From: Bacillus safensis
GTDB taxonomy: Bacteria > Bacillota > Bacilli > Bacillales > Bacillaceae
DNA: 64,000 nt
Assembly (NCBI GenBank): GCA_030159235.1
Contig: BSBG01000004.1
Span: 301,389 to 365,388, forward strand
Direction: 5' to 3'
This document shows, piece by piece, positions 28,801 to 37,875 of this stretch. Each line of letters begins with the position of its first letter. Position 1 is the stretch's first letter. The notes beneath the pieces are model-generated. The model was not told the origin of the DNA. It did not search any database and saw only the letters and a program-made list of their open reading frames with translations. A program made the position numbers and the translations under genes.

Positions 28801-29258
28801 TCAACCAACTGAAGCAAGCCACTCCCTACACAATGACCTTTTTGAAAAAAGATCGCAAACGCCTCTTCCTTTTGAACGCTGGCAAGCGACTGAAAAAGCG
28901 AATTGACAGAGCATGCCTTGTTTGGTGGAAGCTGCTCTGATACATGCAGCCGATGATCTTCTGTTAACGTCACAGCGGCATGCTGCGGACAAAAATAGAT
29001 CGTCTTCTTCATGACTTTCTCACCATGTTTAATCGTTTTTGCCCGGTAGCCAATCGGTAAAACAAGTGCTTCCAAATCTGTTATACAAGCGCCTGTCACA
29101 TGATTTTGCACAACAATAAAAGAGGCATTTAATTCATGTGGAAACGATTGAAAAAAAGCCTCAAGATGATGCTGTTCAAACGGCGAAACACCGATGCCAA
29201 TCACTGGTGCCTGCACATGTTCGTCTTCTATCAAACGATTAATGATTTTGTCCTGCAT
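25872..29258 (-). CDS. CheB-like/CheR methyltransferase-PAS-histidine kinase fusion
   Basis: A giant cytoplasmic signalling protein of 1128 residues. Residues 1-195 look like a degraded CheB methylesterase (PVIGIGVSPFE instead of GASAGG). Residues about 205-465 are a complete CheR-type SAM methyltransferase (IWIAGCSTGEEAYSF, NLLIDSPFIHLDFISCRNVLMYF). Two or three PAS domains and a coiled coil (about 610-665) follow. The C-terminus is a full kinase: HisKA with AAGIAHEIRNPLTSLKGF and HATPase_c with EDQGKGIP and KGTGLGLMMT. No receiver or response regulator is adjacent. ATG 29258 has GGGGGT. The signal and partner are unknown. Confidence 0.85.
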   Translation of the reverse strand: MQDKIINRLIEDEHVQAPVIGIGVSPFEQHHLEAFFQSFPHELNASFIVVQNHVTGACITDLEALVLPIGYRAKTIKHGEKVMKKTIYFCPQHAAVTLTEDHRLHVSEQLPPNKACSVNSLFQSLASVQKEEAFAIFFQKGHCVGSGLLQLVEQGGTALSCSEIESGFDSMYHHTFKDPTTLAAYIANIINVPHIDETDPVLLRMIERLEMYKGIAFSTYEKKRLLSVIQKRMRSAKQPMSLLSEYDRLLERDPEELERLHVQLLSGSTSFFRDMEAFRVCEQKIIPSIIEHSMENGKSRCRIWIAGCSTGEEAYSFTILFLEEMKRRDVSIELQVFATDINRKAVQIASKGLYSRESMASMPEKWRARYFEKKGDAFIVKQSLRKHLVFAPHNLLIDSPFIHLDFISCRNVLMYFQPEVQKRVLSRLQYALKKQGVLILGPNETVPNIPRLFQLFNEKWNIYTQFSVPKYNVPWARDIRDAELKERAAQYMQEVSEDYDACMVINDSNKILAISNGAYSFLDHTEVSDQSCEYVTPDYMKEMLSQTFQKVWTDETEIVFQHVLISEKGKKQYADFTVKSFDRRFKGVYVILIRMNERGKNQKNGRDKGMPDQNSVYQQRIVDLENELNEVKQKEQEARAQLKVKNTQIAEHEKKHEHFINIINNLKVTREELYRPSVKPELATLFVDRDMNIRYYTPAASTFTLFTSAQIRHQRSFQSMAKKLAQETLYHDIQSVISDRRVIKREIETNEGEQFTVHITPILDQDQEGAVMTWIKMTEMMKIKQSLHLAVTALDNSHIHIVVATEEGTIQCVNQRFCEFVQQHEYDLIGKDIFSVYHSLSQCDDLAKQWDVCLREGSWTGEMYFQDVSGRERWERVSLHRIDDPDKMQSTVMRISEDITNQKQSEKMLMKSEMLSAVGQLAAGIAHEIRNPLTSLKGFLQLMIQSKKYQKDYADVMMSEFNRLEAIINEFLVLSRSKSVKFEPVHVNLLLEEVIMVVESQAVLKGVSIQKNLSPSLPSIQGVPNELKQVFLNILKNGIEAMDGVTGVIQVTSVLKHDQMMLIFEDQGKGIPEDEMGKLGEPFYTTKEKGTGLGLMMTIKIIESHGGSIRFESKSFEGTRVIITFPMS

Positions 29259-29402
29259 CTGGTACCCCCATGTTCATTCGTCTGATACTTTTTTTCGACA
29301 AAAAGGAAGAAAACCCTCTAATTGTAAATAATGTTTTTTGCATGAAAACAGGAAAACATCCTCACATTAAAACAGATTGTATATATAGAAGGAGGACTCT
29401 CA

Positions 29403-30047
29403 ATGCAAAACGATCAGCAACCATTGTTTCAAGGAAGCGCTTCCCAGCCAGAGCTCAACCATGGTGGGCATGAGTTATTCGATTTACATGAAATTTTAGC
29501 CGGCACGATTAATATTTTGGATCAATATATGATTTTGCGCCAATTTATTCAAGATCCTGCATTATCCGACATTCTGGATCGACAATATCAATTCGTTTTG
29601 TCTCAGTACAATGTCACTGTAGATTGTTTTTCTACCGGACAAAAGCCTAGTGAAGAAACAGCTACTTATATGATGAAAGAACATACACAAGTAACATACG
29701 GAATCAAACCTTCTCAGCCGAAGAAGCCGAACCAGTCATTACAGGATGTCAAAGACCTAGGCATCACAGGACATATGCTTAGCCTAGTCAAATCACACGC
29801 TGGGTTACTTTCCATGTCCGCATTAGAAGTAACAAATCCTGTTGTCAGACGAGTACTTGCTGCGCAAATTCCGAACTTTATTGAAATGGCGTATGAAATT
29901 TTCTTATATCAAAACAAGCATGGCTACTATCAAGTTCCCCAGCTTTCCAAACAAGACATGACAGCCATGACGTCAGCTTTCGCACCGCTTCAGGGGCAGG
30001 TTCAAATGCCGCCAAGCAAGGCAAATCAACAAAAGCCCCTTCATTAA
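29403..30047 (+). CDS. yhcQ: YhcQ-like spore coat protein (CotF family)
   Basis: A 214-residue protein with the ferritin-like helical coat-protein F domain (LFDLHEILAGTINILDQYMILRQFIQDPALSDILDRQ). It matches B. subtilis YhcQ, a forespore-expressed CotF-like protein. The C-terminus is rich in Gln and Pro. AGGAGG is correctly placed before ATG 29403. I could not assign a sporulation sigma-factor promoter with confidence. Confidence 0.85.
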   Translation: MQNDQQPLFQGSASQPELNHGGHELFDLHEILAGTINILDQYMILRQFIQDPALSDILDRQYQFVLSQYNVTVDCFSTGQKPSEETATYMMKEHTQVTYGIKPSQPKKPNQSLQDVKDLGITGHMLSLVKSHAGLLSMSALEVTNPVVRRVLAAQIPNFIEMAYEIFLYQNKHGYYQVPQLSKQDMTAMTSAFAPLQGQVQMPPSKANQQKPLH

Positions 30048-30087
30048 AAAAACGGCTGACCTCCTTCTCTGGTCAGCCGTTTTTTCT
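30045..30087. terminator. Bidirectional terminator
   Basis: AAAAAACGGCTGACC / GGTCAGCCGTTTTTT arms around a short loop, between convergent genes. Confidence 0.85.
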
Positions 30088-30969
30088 TTGATACATCACG
30101 TTAAACTGTTCTTCAAAATCTGTGAGCTGCTCCCCCGTCGCCTGCTCAAAGCCACTAGCAAATTGGCCCGTTTCCGCTGTTTCCTCCATGATCTCATGGA
30201 TGATATCTCGTCCGTAAAGCTGTACCAGCTCATAAATCATATAATAGCTTTGCAAATAAACATCTGTCTCATATGTCATTCGAGATTCCTGCCAGTCTTG
30301 ATCAGAATGAAGTGATTGAAACGGGACGACGTCGAACCGTTCAGACGTAGCATTTAATACGTCATAGGCCGTCCATTCTGCTGTACCTTCGTGGAACCAA
30401 AGAGGAAAGATGACTGGAGACACCTCGTATGAATGAACCTTTTCATAAAAAATAAAATGAGCATACTCATGAATAAATAACGTGTTGAAAAAGTATAAAG
30501 GCAGTGTCTCTTTTTGCAATAAAGCTTCCCGTTTATCTGGATACAATCCAATCATTTGATCATAATCGGAGTAAAAACCTGTAATATGCTTAATTCCGGC
30601 AAATTGTTCGATCGTCTCTTTATCATCAAAATAAATAATGTCTAAAGGTTTGTCAGTTTCAAACTGAAACACTGACTTTGTCCTTTTTTCCGCCTGTTTC
30701 ACGGCCTCGATTGTCAGATTAACAAAAGCGTCCTCTTCCTCTGCATAGTAAATTCTAATATGTTCATAGACTTGCTTATTGAGTCCCTCCGTTAAAACGG
30801 TTTTAGGAGAAGACTGCTGCTCTAAATATTGTCCTGTCAGCTGAAACGCAACATAAATCAAGTACGCGGTGAAGGCATAAAAAATAAGACCTGCTGCAAT
30901 CATTCCGCCTACAAGCTTTTTATGAATCAATGACGGCTTGACTTTCATTTTCTCCCCACCCGAATTCAT
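30073..30969 (-). CDS. Membrane-anchored gluzincin-type (peptidase MA-like) protein
   Basis: A 298-residue protein with one N-terminal transmembrane segment (about 20-45) and an extracellular domain with the zinc signature HEYAHFIF, followed about 30 residues later by HEGTAEW, whose Glu would be the third ligand. This is the peptidase MA family arrangement. In B. subtilis the yhcP/yhcO genes lie here, but I could not match either. A start eight codons in (MKVKPSL) is possible. The substrate is unknown. Confidence 0.75.
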   Translation of the reverse strand: MNSGGEKMKVKPSLIHKKLVGGMIAAGLIFYAFTAYLIYVAFQLTGQYLEQQSSPKTVLTEGLNKQVYEHIRIYYAEEEDAFVNLTIEAVKQAEKRTKSVFQFETDKPLDIIYFDDKETIEQFAGIKHITGFYSDYDQMIGLYPDKREALLQKETLPLYFFNTLFIHEYAHFIFYEKVHSYEVSPVIFPLWFHEGTAEWTAYDVLNATSERFDVVPFQSLHSDQDWQESRMTYETDVYLQSYYMIYELVQLYGRDIIHEIMEETAETGQFASGFEQATGEQLTDFEEQFNVMYQRKNG

Positions 30970-31068
30970 CCTGCAACCTCTTTCTCTTTCTTTGAAGAAA
31001 CAAAGATCAACAAGAGGTGATATATTTTTTACTTTATGCAGTCAGATGCGTGAGGTGCGGTTCCAAAC

Positions 31069-31098
31069 AAAAAAGCCGCATATGACATACGGCTTTTG
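31069..31098 (-). terminator. Terminator of yhcN
   Basis: AAAGCCGTA / TATGCGGCTTT stem followed by TTTTTTG on the minus strand. Confidence 0.75.
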
Positions 31099-31104
31099 TC
31101 GTAG

Positions 31105-31611
31105 CTATTTTGATTCAGGGAAGACACGCCTAACTGTTTCAGTAAATTCATCAAAAAATCCTGAAATTGGCTCTCCGCTTCTAATACGTTTTCCGTATCC
31201 TTTCATACGATCGACAAAGTCTGGATTAGCAGATACATACACATTGTCGATTTGTTGATCCGTTGATTTGACTTTGTCTGAAATTTTCTTTTTCAGATCA
31301 TCTGTCACATCACCGCTTTTATTGCCTTCAAGCACAACAGCAACAAATGCATTTTTTCCTGTGACAAGCACGTTCGCGGTTTTCACTTCAGGCATGTTGG
31401 CTACAAGCTCTGACGCCTTATCTGCCACTTTGACCTTCTGAGGTGTTTGAACATCTGGCTGATCCTGTCTCATATTGTCATTCTTATATGTGACATTTTC
31501 ATACTGTCGTTTCATTGTTCCTCTTCGCTCATCGCCTTGGTTGTTCATTCCACACCCAGCAGTGATTAATGTTGGAACGAGCAGTAAAGATAGCATCCAT
31601 TTCTTATTCAT
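31105..31611 (-). CDS. yhcN: YhcN/YlaJ-family sporulation lipoprotein
   Basis: A 168-residue lipoprotein with lipobox LITAGC and the YhcN/YlaJ domain (VADKASELVANMPEVKTANVLVTGKNAFVAVVLEG). In B. subtilis YhcN is made in the forespore and found in the inner spore membrane, helping outgrowth. ATG 31611 follows GGAGGGA. Confidence 0.9.
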   Translation of the reverse strand: MNKKWMLSLLLVPTLITAGCGMNNQGDERRGTMKRQYENVTYKNDNMRQDQPDVQTPQKVKVADKASELVANMPEVKTANVLVTGKNAFVAVVLEGNKSGDVTDDLKKKISDKVKSTDQQIDNVYVSANPDFVDRMKGYGKRIRSGEPISGFFDEFTETVRRVFPESK

Positions 31612-31761
31612 TCATTATTCCCTCCTTTTGCTTATAGGTTTTTCATCCAGTGGGCTTTTTATACACGTATCCTCTTTCCCGCAAATTCAATTCATAATTC
31701 AACTTTGTTTGGTCATCCTAAACATGATGAAGTATCATCACATTCAAATGGAGGGATTCGT

Positions 31762-32169
31762 TTGTTTAAAAAAAGAAAAAGCATGAGCACTGGCGCAATG
31801 ATTGCAGTATCAACAGCTATCATTGCATTATTCTCCCCAGTTTTACGAAAAAGGCTGAAAAGCATGACACAAATGAATATGTCTTCAATGATGAAAGGCA
31901 GCAGCCATCAGCACCAAGACTCATCTCGCCATGAATCACCTGAGGCACACGCACCCAAGGAATCAAAAGGATCTGCTGAAGTTGGACAAATGATCAAGCA
32001 AGCATTCACAGCGGTCCAGCCAAATCAAATGAACCAGCACCAATCACCATCAAGAACACATCAGCCAAGAGAGTCTTATGCACAATCTCTTCACATTGAT
32101 GAAAGTGTAATGAATGTGATGGATGATGAATCGATCCAGCAAGTCATCAATGACATCGAGCACAAATAA
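31762..32169 (+). CDS. yhcM: YhcM-like low-complexity membrane-anchored protein
   Basis: About 135 residues beginning at TTG 31762, six bases past GGAGGG: a basic start (FKKRKS), one hydrophobic helix (GAMIAVSTAIIALFSPVL), then a Gln/His/Ser/Met-rich linker and a small acidic C-terminal helix (MNVMDDESIQQVINDIE). Position between yhcN and dgcK matches YhcM, whose role is unknown. The longer open frame from 31705 lacks a ribosome binding site. Confidence 0.65.
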   Translation: MFKKRKSMSTGAMIAVSTAIIALFSPVLRKRLKSMTQMNMSSMMKGSSHQHQDSSRHESPEAHAPKESKGSAEVGQMIKQAFTAVQPNQMNQHQSPSRTHQPRESYAQSLHIDESVMNVMDDESIQQVINDIEHK

Positions 32170-32171
32170 TA

Positions 32172-32207
32172 AAAACAGGAGCCTTCATAAAAAGAGGCTC
32201 CTGTTTA
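32172..32207. terminator. Bidirectional terminator
   Basis: AAACAGGAGCCT / AGGCTCCTGTTT stem between convergent genes. Confidence 0.8.
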
Positions 32208-32585
32208 TTCTTCTGAGAAATGTTCTTTGACCATGAGGCAAAAGGAAGGTAAAAATGTGATTTCAATTGTTGTGATGAAGTCGTCATGATGATCCAATAT
32301 TAGCAAAAGCTCTTTTTCTCCCTTCCGATCTTTTTTTATCTCTACATGCTGCACTGTTTTAAAATCATATATTCCTAAAATGGCTTCAGTCTTTTTTCTA
32401 ACAACCTTTAAAGTAAACTCCTTCATAGCAAGCGACATGGTCACGACAAATCGCTCCTCCTGATTCTCGAATCGAAACGTCAAATCTTGATATTCAATCG
32501 GCATCTCTTTTTCAAAGCCTTTATACGGCATTTTTTCAAAAAAAGAAAGCCAGTCTGTTTGATCTGGGAAGCGTTTTCCTCGCAT
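32205..32585 (-). CDS. Hypothetical protein, beta-rich
   Basis: About 126 residues, starting at ATG 32585 behind GAAGGG; an upstream TTG at 32651 has no ribosome binding site. Alternating hydrophobic strands (LTFRFENQEERFVVTMSLAMKEFTLKVV; ELLLILDHHDDFITTIEITFL) suggest a beta-sheet fold. No family recognised. It is divergent from dgcK. Confidence 0.6.
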   Translation of the reverse strand: MRGKRFPDQTDWLSFFEKMPYKGFEKEMPIEYQDLTFRFENQEERFVVTMSLAMKEFTLKVVRKKTEAILGIYDFKTVQHVEIKKDRKGEKELLLILDHHDDFITTIEITFLPSFCLMVKEHFSEE

Positions 32586-32682
32586 TTTCTTCAACCCTTC
32601 GTCATGAAATTTTTTATTAATTATCCTTTTTCCCCTTTTCTTTTGCAACAAATTTTAGTAATTTTAAAAAGGTGATTCTATT

Positions 32683-33774
32683 TTGCTAAAAGACCTCTTT
32701 ATTAATTTAACAATTCTTGTCACTTTCCATTATTTATTTATACTTGTGTTTAAAGAGAATTTTCTTAAGAAAGAAGATACCTTGCTCAGACAACTATGCA
32801 AAGGCATGCTTTCTGGATTACTCGGTGTCCTCTTAATGTTCTTCTCTATTAAAGCAGGACCAGCTATCATCGATTTAAGACATATTCCCCTTATTTTAAC
32901 GGCCTTTTATGGAGGCATCGCTCAAACGATGATTGCAGCCTTTATTGTGATCATTGGCCGATTATTAATTGAAGCTAACGTCGCTTCCTTCTCCAACATT
33001 TTTTCCATGATGATCATCGCAACAGCCTCTTTTTTAATTGCTGAGCGCCATATGAATCATGTTATCAAAATGCTTCTGTCCATTACGATCAGCAATGTGT
33101 TAGCCTCTATTTTGTTTATTATCATTGCAAATGAGACTTTCATTGAAGTCCATATAGCCTATTGGATTTTTTCATATATTGCTGGGTTGTTTAACTTTTA
33201 TGTCATTGAGCATCAAACAAAAGCTTATCAGCTTTTAAATCTGTATAAATTCCAAGCTCATTATGACTTTTTAACAGGTGTTTTAAATAAACGGAAGTTC
33301 GATGAAGTATTAAGTGATGCTTTTACTATGAAATTGAAGCAACCTATCCATCAAATGTCCCTTATTTACCTAGACATCGATTACTTCAAAACCATCAACG
33401 ATCAATATGGGCATCATGAGGGAGATATCGTTTTAAAAGAAATCGGAAATAGGCTGATCAAAAACACAAGAAGCTCTGATTATATCGGGCGGATTGGCGG
33501 TGAGGAATTCGCTGTCCTTCTACCAAATTGTACAATTGAAAAAACATGGCAGATAGCAGAACGCTTACGAAAAAAAATAGCAGATCAGCCGATGTATTTA
33601 CAAAATGGCAAGTCCATTCACATTACGGTATCACTTGGGTGTGCTTATTCCCATGGAACAAGTGCAGACATCAAGCAACTACCAATTATAGCTGACCAAG
33701 AGCTCTATAAAGCGAAGGAGTCAGGACGAAATCAAGTGAGCTTTTCAGAGAGAAAAAGAGACCATTTGACATAG
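32683..33774 (+). CDS. dgcK: DgcK (YhcK), membrane diguanylate cyclase
   Basis: Makes cyclic di-GMP from two GTP. The 363-residue protein has an N-terminal 5TMR-LYT-type sensor (about six hydrophobic helices, 1-180) and a C-terminal GGDEF domain (about 195-355) with metal/GTP motif YLDIDYFKTINDQYGH, active site GGEEF, and an RSSD inhibitory site five residues before it, implying product feedback. It starts at TTG 32683 behind AAGGTG. B. subtilis DgcK is the orthologue by position and architecture. Confidence 0.9.
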   Translation: MLKDLFINLTILVTFHYLFILVFKENFLKKEDTLLRQLCKGMLSGLLGVLLMFFSIKAGPAIIDLRHIPLILTAFYGGIAQTMIAAFIVIIGRLLIEANVASFSNIFSMMIIATASFLIAERHMNHVIKMLLSITISNVLASILFIIIANETFIEVHIAYWIFSYIAGLFNFYVIEHQTKAYQLLNLYKFQAHYDFLTGVLNKRKFDEVLSDAFTMKLKQPIHQMSLIYLDIDYFKTINDQYGHHEGDIVLKEIGNRLIKNTRSSDYIGRIGGEEFAVLLPNCTIEKTWQIAERLRKKIADQPMYLQNGKSIHITVSLGCAYSHGTSADIKQLPIIADQELYKAKESGRNQVSFSERKRDHLT

Positions 33775-33830
33775 GCTTTTTCCTCAATTTGTTAGCGCTA
33801 ATTATTTTTAAAAAAGTTTTCGGATAACTG

Positions 33831-33859
33831 TTGTTTTTTCCCGCAAACACTGGTAAAGT
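33831..33859 (+). promoter_or_regulatory. Promoter of cspB
   Basis: TTGTTT (33831-33836), 17-bp spacer, TAAAGT (33854-33859). It gives a 5' untranslated leader of about 120 bases, the length usual for cold-shock mRNAs, which act as cold-stabilised or thermosensitive leaders. Confidence 0.5.
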
Positions 33860-33892
33860 AAAGGTAATTATTTTTGTTCGTATCACCTTTAA

Positions 33893-34186
<294 letters not shown>

Positions 34187-34228
34187 TTTAAGAGCATTTG
34201 CTCTTTTAGCACTTTATAGAGTGAAGGA

Positions 34229-34260
34229 AAACCGCCCGGCTTCTGTCGGCGGTTTTTTTA
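34229..34260 (+). terminator. Terminator of cspB
   Basis: CCGCC / GGCGG stem followed by seven T residues. Confidence 0.85.
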
Positions 34261-34267
34261 TGGCATA

Positions 34268-34302
34268 AAAAAAGAGAACCTGATGAGAGGTTCTCTTTTT
34301 TA
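34268..34302 (-). terminator. Terminator of the yhcABC block
   Basis: AAAGAGAACC-tgatgaga-GGTTCTCTTT with a T run on the minus strand, just past the yhcC stop; it could also back up cspB termination. Confidence 0.8.
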
Positions 34303-34304
34303 TT

Positions 34305-34664
34305 TTATTTGTCCTTCTGCTTTAACTTCTGCAAAGCAGAACGATACATATCATCATTCATTTTTATCTCTATTTCTTCTTCTTTGACAGGTGGTTCTGG
34401 CTGCTTAAACTTTTGAAGCGCCTGTCTATAGAAATCGTCGCCAGATGCAGCATCATCCGTTTGAGAAGGCTCTGACGCTTTTTCTTCAACTTCAGGCTCT
34501 ACAGGTATCGCCGCAACTTCTGGCTCGCTATGCGGCACGTCAGGCTGATTGGAGACATTTTCTTTGATCTCTTCCTTATCGGCCGATGCGTGTCTGACAT
34601 TGAACGCTACTAATCCAATAATGACTAGAACAGCAGCTACTAACGCTACAATAATCGTCGCCAA
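34305..34664 (-). CDS. yhcC: YhcC-like small membrane protein with duplicated motif
   Basis: A 119-residue protein starting at TTG 34664 behind GGAGAGG. One N-terminal transmembrane helix (2-21) is followed by an acidic Pro/Glu-rich linker and two copies of a short motif, DDFYRQALQKFK and DDMYRSALQKLK. Position matches B. subtilis yhcC, of unknown function. Confidence 0.7.
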   Translation of the reverse strand: MATIIVALVAAVLVIIGLVAFNVRHASADKEEIKENVSNQPDVPHSEPEVAAIPVEPEVEEKASEPSQTDDAASGDDFYRQALQKFKQPEPPVKEEEIEIKMNDDMYRSALQKLKQKDK

Positions 34665-34677
34665 AAGAACCCTCTCC

Positions 34678-35202
34678 TTATCGCTTAAATGATGCAGTCA
34701 CTGATGCTACACGTCTTCCTAATGCTTTCCCGAGTTCAATGCCTTCTGTTGAAATCAATTCATCAGAATCAATCGGACATGTCACACCAGCTCCATAGTA
34801 AGAGCCATATAAAGCATTCTCTGGAACATTTCCAGGAAGGCCAACGACAAGCATCCCTTGGTGGAACATTGGTGTAATCAAATTGTGCATCGTCATTTCT
34901 AAACCGCCGTGCGTTGTAGCAGTTGTACAGAAAACAGCTCCGATTTTATCAATCAGTTTTCCTTCTGCCCATAAGTAGCCAAGACGGTCAATCCATGTCT
35001 TTAACCCAGAACTAATGGTACCAAAGTGACCAGGGCAGCCCCAAATGATCGCATCCATTTGATCCAGCTTGCGGATGTCCGCATCTTTCACGTGATCAAT
35101 GAATACTTCAGCTTGCTCTGTTTCACCTGCGCCTCTTGCAATCGCTTCTGCAAGTGCTTTTGTATGGTCACCTTCACTATCGTATACGACATAAATTTTC
35201 AT
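34678..35202 (-). CDS. yhcB: YhcB, flavodoxin-like NAD(P)H:quinone oxidoreductase
   Basis: A 174-residue WrbA/flavodoxin-fold protein binding FMN ([22 protein letters not shown] phosphate loop, [20 protein letters not shown]) that would reduce quinones by two electrons. ATG 35202 follows GGAGGG; the 5-codon longer frame is not favoured. It is in tandem with the drug exporter yhcA and probably co-transcribed. Confidence 0.87.
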   Translation of the reverse strand: MKIYVVYDSEGDHTKALAEAIARGAGETEQAEVFIDHVKDADIRKLDQMDAIIWGCPGHFGTISSGLKTWIDRLGYLWAEGKLIDKIGAVFCTTATTHGGLEMTMHNLITPMFHQGMLVVGLPGNVPENALYGSYYGAGVTCPIDSDELISTEGIELGKALGRRVASVTASFKR

Positions 35203-35219
35203 GTACGGTCCCTCCACAC

Positions 35220-36839
35220 TTATCTTGCATCTTGGTTTGCTTCCTTAGGTGCTGGAAGCAGTGTTATTTCTTGTTTCTTATCCTGTTGCTCTTTTCGCTT
35301 TTTATCCTTACGTACATCTCGCAGGAACAAACTGAGAATGACACCAGCCGCACAGAATAATGTCACCCACATGTAAGCATCATTGATGCCCATCACGTTT
35401 GAATCAATTTGTGCTTTCGTAAAGAGCTGGGTGGACACATATTTTTGAGCAGCTTCAGCTGTCATGCCCATATGATGCATCACATTTGAAACAGCCGCCT
35501 GGAATGAATTCATAAAGAACGGGTCCGCTGTATTTGTTTGATCTGCCATATTAGAATAATGGAATGTCGTCCGATTCGTATAAATCGTTGTGATCAAACT
35601 CGTACCGATGGAACCGCTGATTTGTCTTAATGTATTAGACATCGCTGTACCATGACTGTTTAAGTGCTGTGGCAATTGGTTCATCCCTGCTGTCATTACC
35701 GGCATCATTAAGAGGGACATACCAAATGCACGTACTGCATACATGAGCACAATGTGACTATAGGAAGTATCAATAGTCAGCCTTGTAAACTCATATGTGG
35801 TGACAACGGTAATGAGCATCCCTACAATTGCAAGCGGCCGAGGTCCAAATTTATCAAACAAGATCCCTGAAATCGGAGACATAATCAGCATCGCAAGTGC
35901 CCCCGGAAGCATTAATAGCCCAGATTGCAATGCAGTAAACCCAACGAGGTTTTGCAGATAAATTGGAAGTAAGAACATCCCCGTATATAAAGCAACCGTA
36001 ATAATGATGTTAATGACACTTGATAATGAGAAAATGCTGTATTTAAATACGCGGAAATCAAGCATCGGATTATCAACTTTCAACTGTTGGAAAATAAAGA
36101 AAATGATCGCAAGTGCACCAATAATAATCGTAGATAAGACGATCGGATCTGTCCAACCATCACTTCCTGCTTCACTCACTCCATATAGAAGGGAAGCAAA
36201 ACCAACGATTGAAAGGATCGCACCAAGGCCATCCAGCTTGATTTTTTTAGGCTCTACAATATTTTTAAACATAAAGAAAGCCGCGATAATGACAATCGCA
36301 CCGATTGGTACAAGTCCATAAAACATAATACGCCAAGAATAATGCTCAATAATGTAACCAGATAATGTTGGTCCTACTGCAGGAGCAAACATCATCGCAA
36401 GACCAAAAATCCCCATTCCTTTCCCTCTGTTTTCCGGAGGGAAAATAAAAAGAATTGTTGTCATCACGAGCGGCTGTAAGATACCGCCGCCGACAGCCTG
36501 AATCAAACGGCCAATTAGCATCGTCGAAAAGTTTGGCGCAATACCACAAATAAATGTTCCTAGTGTAAACGAGATCATGGCCACTAGGAATAAGCTGCGC
36601 TGCCCAAAACGTGTGATTAAAAACGCAGACAACGGAATCAGCACACCGTTGACAAGCATGTAGCCTGTTGTAAGCCACTGAATCGTCGTTGCGCTCACAT
36701 TAAATTCAGTCATTAAATGGGGCATAGCTACGTTCAAAAGCGTTTGGTTTAAAATCGCTACGAACAAACCGGCCATTAAAATGATCAGTAAAGACAAGGA
36801 GCCTGTTCCCTGTTTTGTCGCTGCAGGTTGATTTGCCAT
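35220..36839 (-). CDS. yhcA: YhcA, EmrB/QacA-type 14-TM drug exporter
   Basis: A 539-residue MFS permease of the DHA2 family with about 14 helices, the signature [14 protein letters not shown] after helix 2 and [17 protein letters not shown] (motif C region). It uses proton gradient to export hydrophobic compounds, working with the membrane-fusion-like YhbJ encoded upstream. ATG 36839 follows AAGGAGG. Confidence 0.9.
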   Translation of the reverse strand: MANQPAATKQGTGSLSLLIILMAGLFVAILNQTLLNVAMPHLMTEFNVSATTIQWLTTGYMLVNGVLIPLSAFLITRFGQRSLFLVAMISFTLGTFICGIAPNFSTMLIGRLIQAVGGGILQPLVMTTILFIFPPENRGKGMGIFGLAMMFAPAVGPTLSGYIIEHYSWRIMFYGLVPIGAIVIIAAFFMFKNIVEPKKIKLDGLGAILSIVGFASLLYGVSEAGSDGWTDPIVLSTIIIGALAIIFFIFQQLKVDNPMLDFRVFKYSIFSLSSVINIIITVALYTGMFLLPIYLQNLVGFTALQSGLLMLPGALAMLIMSPISGILFDKFGPRPLAIVGMLITVVTTYEFTRLTIDTSYSHIVLMYAVRAFGMSLLMMPVMTAGMNQLPQHLNSHGTAMSNTLRQISGSIGTSLITTIYTNRTTFHYSNMADQTNTADPFFMNSFQAAVSNVMHHMGMTAEAAQKYVSTQLFTKAQIDSNVMGINDAYMWVTLFCAAGVILSLFLRDVRKDKKRKEQQDKKQEITLLPAPKEANQDAR

Positions 36840-36878
36840 CTCAGACAACCTCCTTTCATTTTTTAATATCAATCAGCA

Positions 36879-37511
36879 TTAAGATGAAATTTTGACAGAA
36901 GCATTCATACCTGGAAGTACTTTGTCTGATGGATTTTTAATTGAAATTTTCACTGCTACTTTTTGTGTTACTTTTGTATAGTTACCACTTGAATTTGTTG
37001 CTGGCAGCATATTGAATGTTGAGTTTGTCGCATAACCAATTTGTTCAATGTTTCCTTCAAATGTTGTGTCAGGATCTCCATCTACAACGATGTCGACTTT
37101 ATCGCCTTTTTCAATGTTTTTAATATCTGTTTCTTTGATATTTGCTGTAATGTAAAGCTTGCTTAAATCGATTGTTTCTCCTAGAACTGAACCTGGCTGC
37201 ACTTGTTGGTTGTTTTGGATTTCTTTTTTGACTAATGTGCCATCAGCCACTGCTTTAATGTTTGTTTTTGTTTGTCCCTCAACTTTTGCAACTGTGCTGT
37301 CTTTTTGCACTTCGTCACCTTCGTTGATATCCCAGCCTTTAATTTGTCCAGCTGCTGGTGCTGTGATTTGATACATGTCACCTGTCACTTTTGCCTCGTC
37401 TGTTTTGACAAAGTTTGTGCTTTCGTAGTAGTAATAAGCACCTCCGGCAATAATGGCAAGAATCACAATAAGGCCAATAATATTCGTTAGCAATAAACGC
37501 CCTCTGTTCAT
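36879..37511 (-). CDS. yhbJ: YhbJ, HlyD/EmrA-type membrane fusion protein
   Basis: A 210-residue protein with one N-terminal transmembrane helix (7-29), a biotinyl-lipoyl-like hairpin (MYQITAPAAGQIKGWDINEGDEVQKDSTVAKVEG) and a beta-barrel domain. It partners the YhcA exporter. In B. subtilis the MarR-type gene yhbI precedes it; that gene is missing from this locus. Confidence 0.85.
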   Translation of the reverse strand: MNRGRLLLTNIIGLIVILAIIAGGAYYYYESTNFVKTDEAKVTGDMYQITAPAAGQIKGWDINEGDEVQKDSTVAKVEGQTKTNIKAVADGTLVKKEIQNNQQVQPGSVLGETIDLSKLYITANIKETDIKNIEKGDKVDIVVDGDPDTTFEGNIEQIGYATNSTFNMLPATNSSGNYTKVTQKVAVKISIKNPSDKVLPGMNASVKISS

Positions 37512-37825
37512 GTTTTGTTTCTCCTTTCATGTATAAAAATATAGTGTCATCTGCTTTAGCAAACTTAGAATGCCCATCATCTGACAGATTATGAAACAAT
37601 CTCAACAATCTGTCCTTTTCCCTTCATTTACTCCCGCTCGAAACATGGTGTGCAGCCCATTTATACTTATTGTTCAATTATGAGCAAGGAGCAGAAAAAG
37701 AAGAAAAGACGATCGGCATCTTTTTTGAAAAACTTATATTTAACAAGATTAAATATTAATAAATGAAAATTGAAATGTCAAAGAGAAAGTTTTACTTTTT
37801 TTCTGGTGATCCCTTCCTTTTCCAC
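37512..37825. other. Regulatory spacer upstream of yhbJ
   Basis: About 310 bases without a gene. It contains an 8-bp inverted repeat, GACAGATT (37583-37590) and AATCTGTC (37607-37614), that could be the operator for a MarR-like repressor. No promoter could be placed with confidence. Confidence 0.4.
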
Positions 37826-37864
37826 AAAAAAAACCTTTCAGCCCTTATGCTGAAAGGTTTTTTC
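37826..37864 (-). terminator. Terminator of prkA-yhbH
   Basis: AAACCTTTCAGC / GCTGAAAGGTTT, a 12-bp perfect stem with a T run, just after yhbH. Confidence 0.85.
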
Positions 37865-37875
37865 AAATGTGCTCT

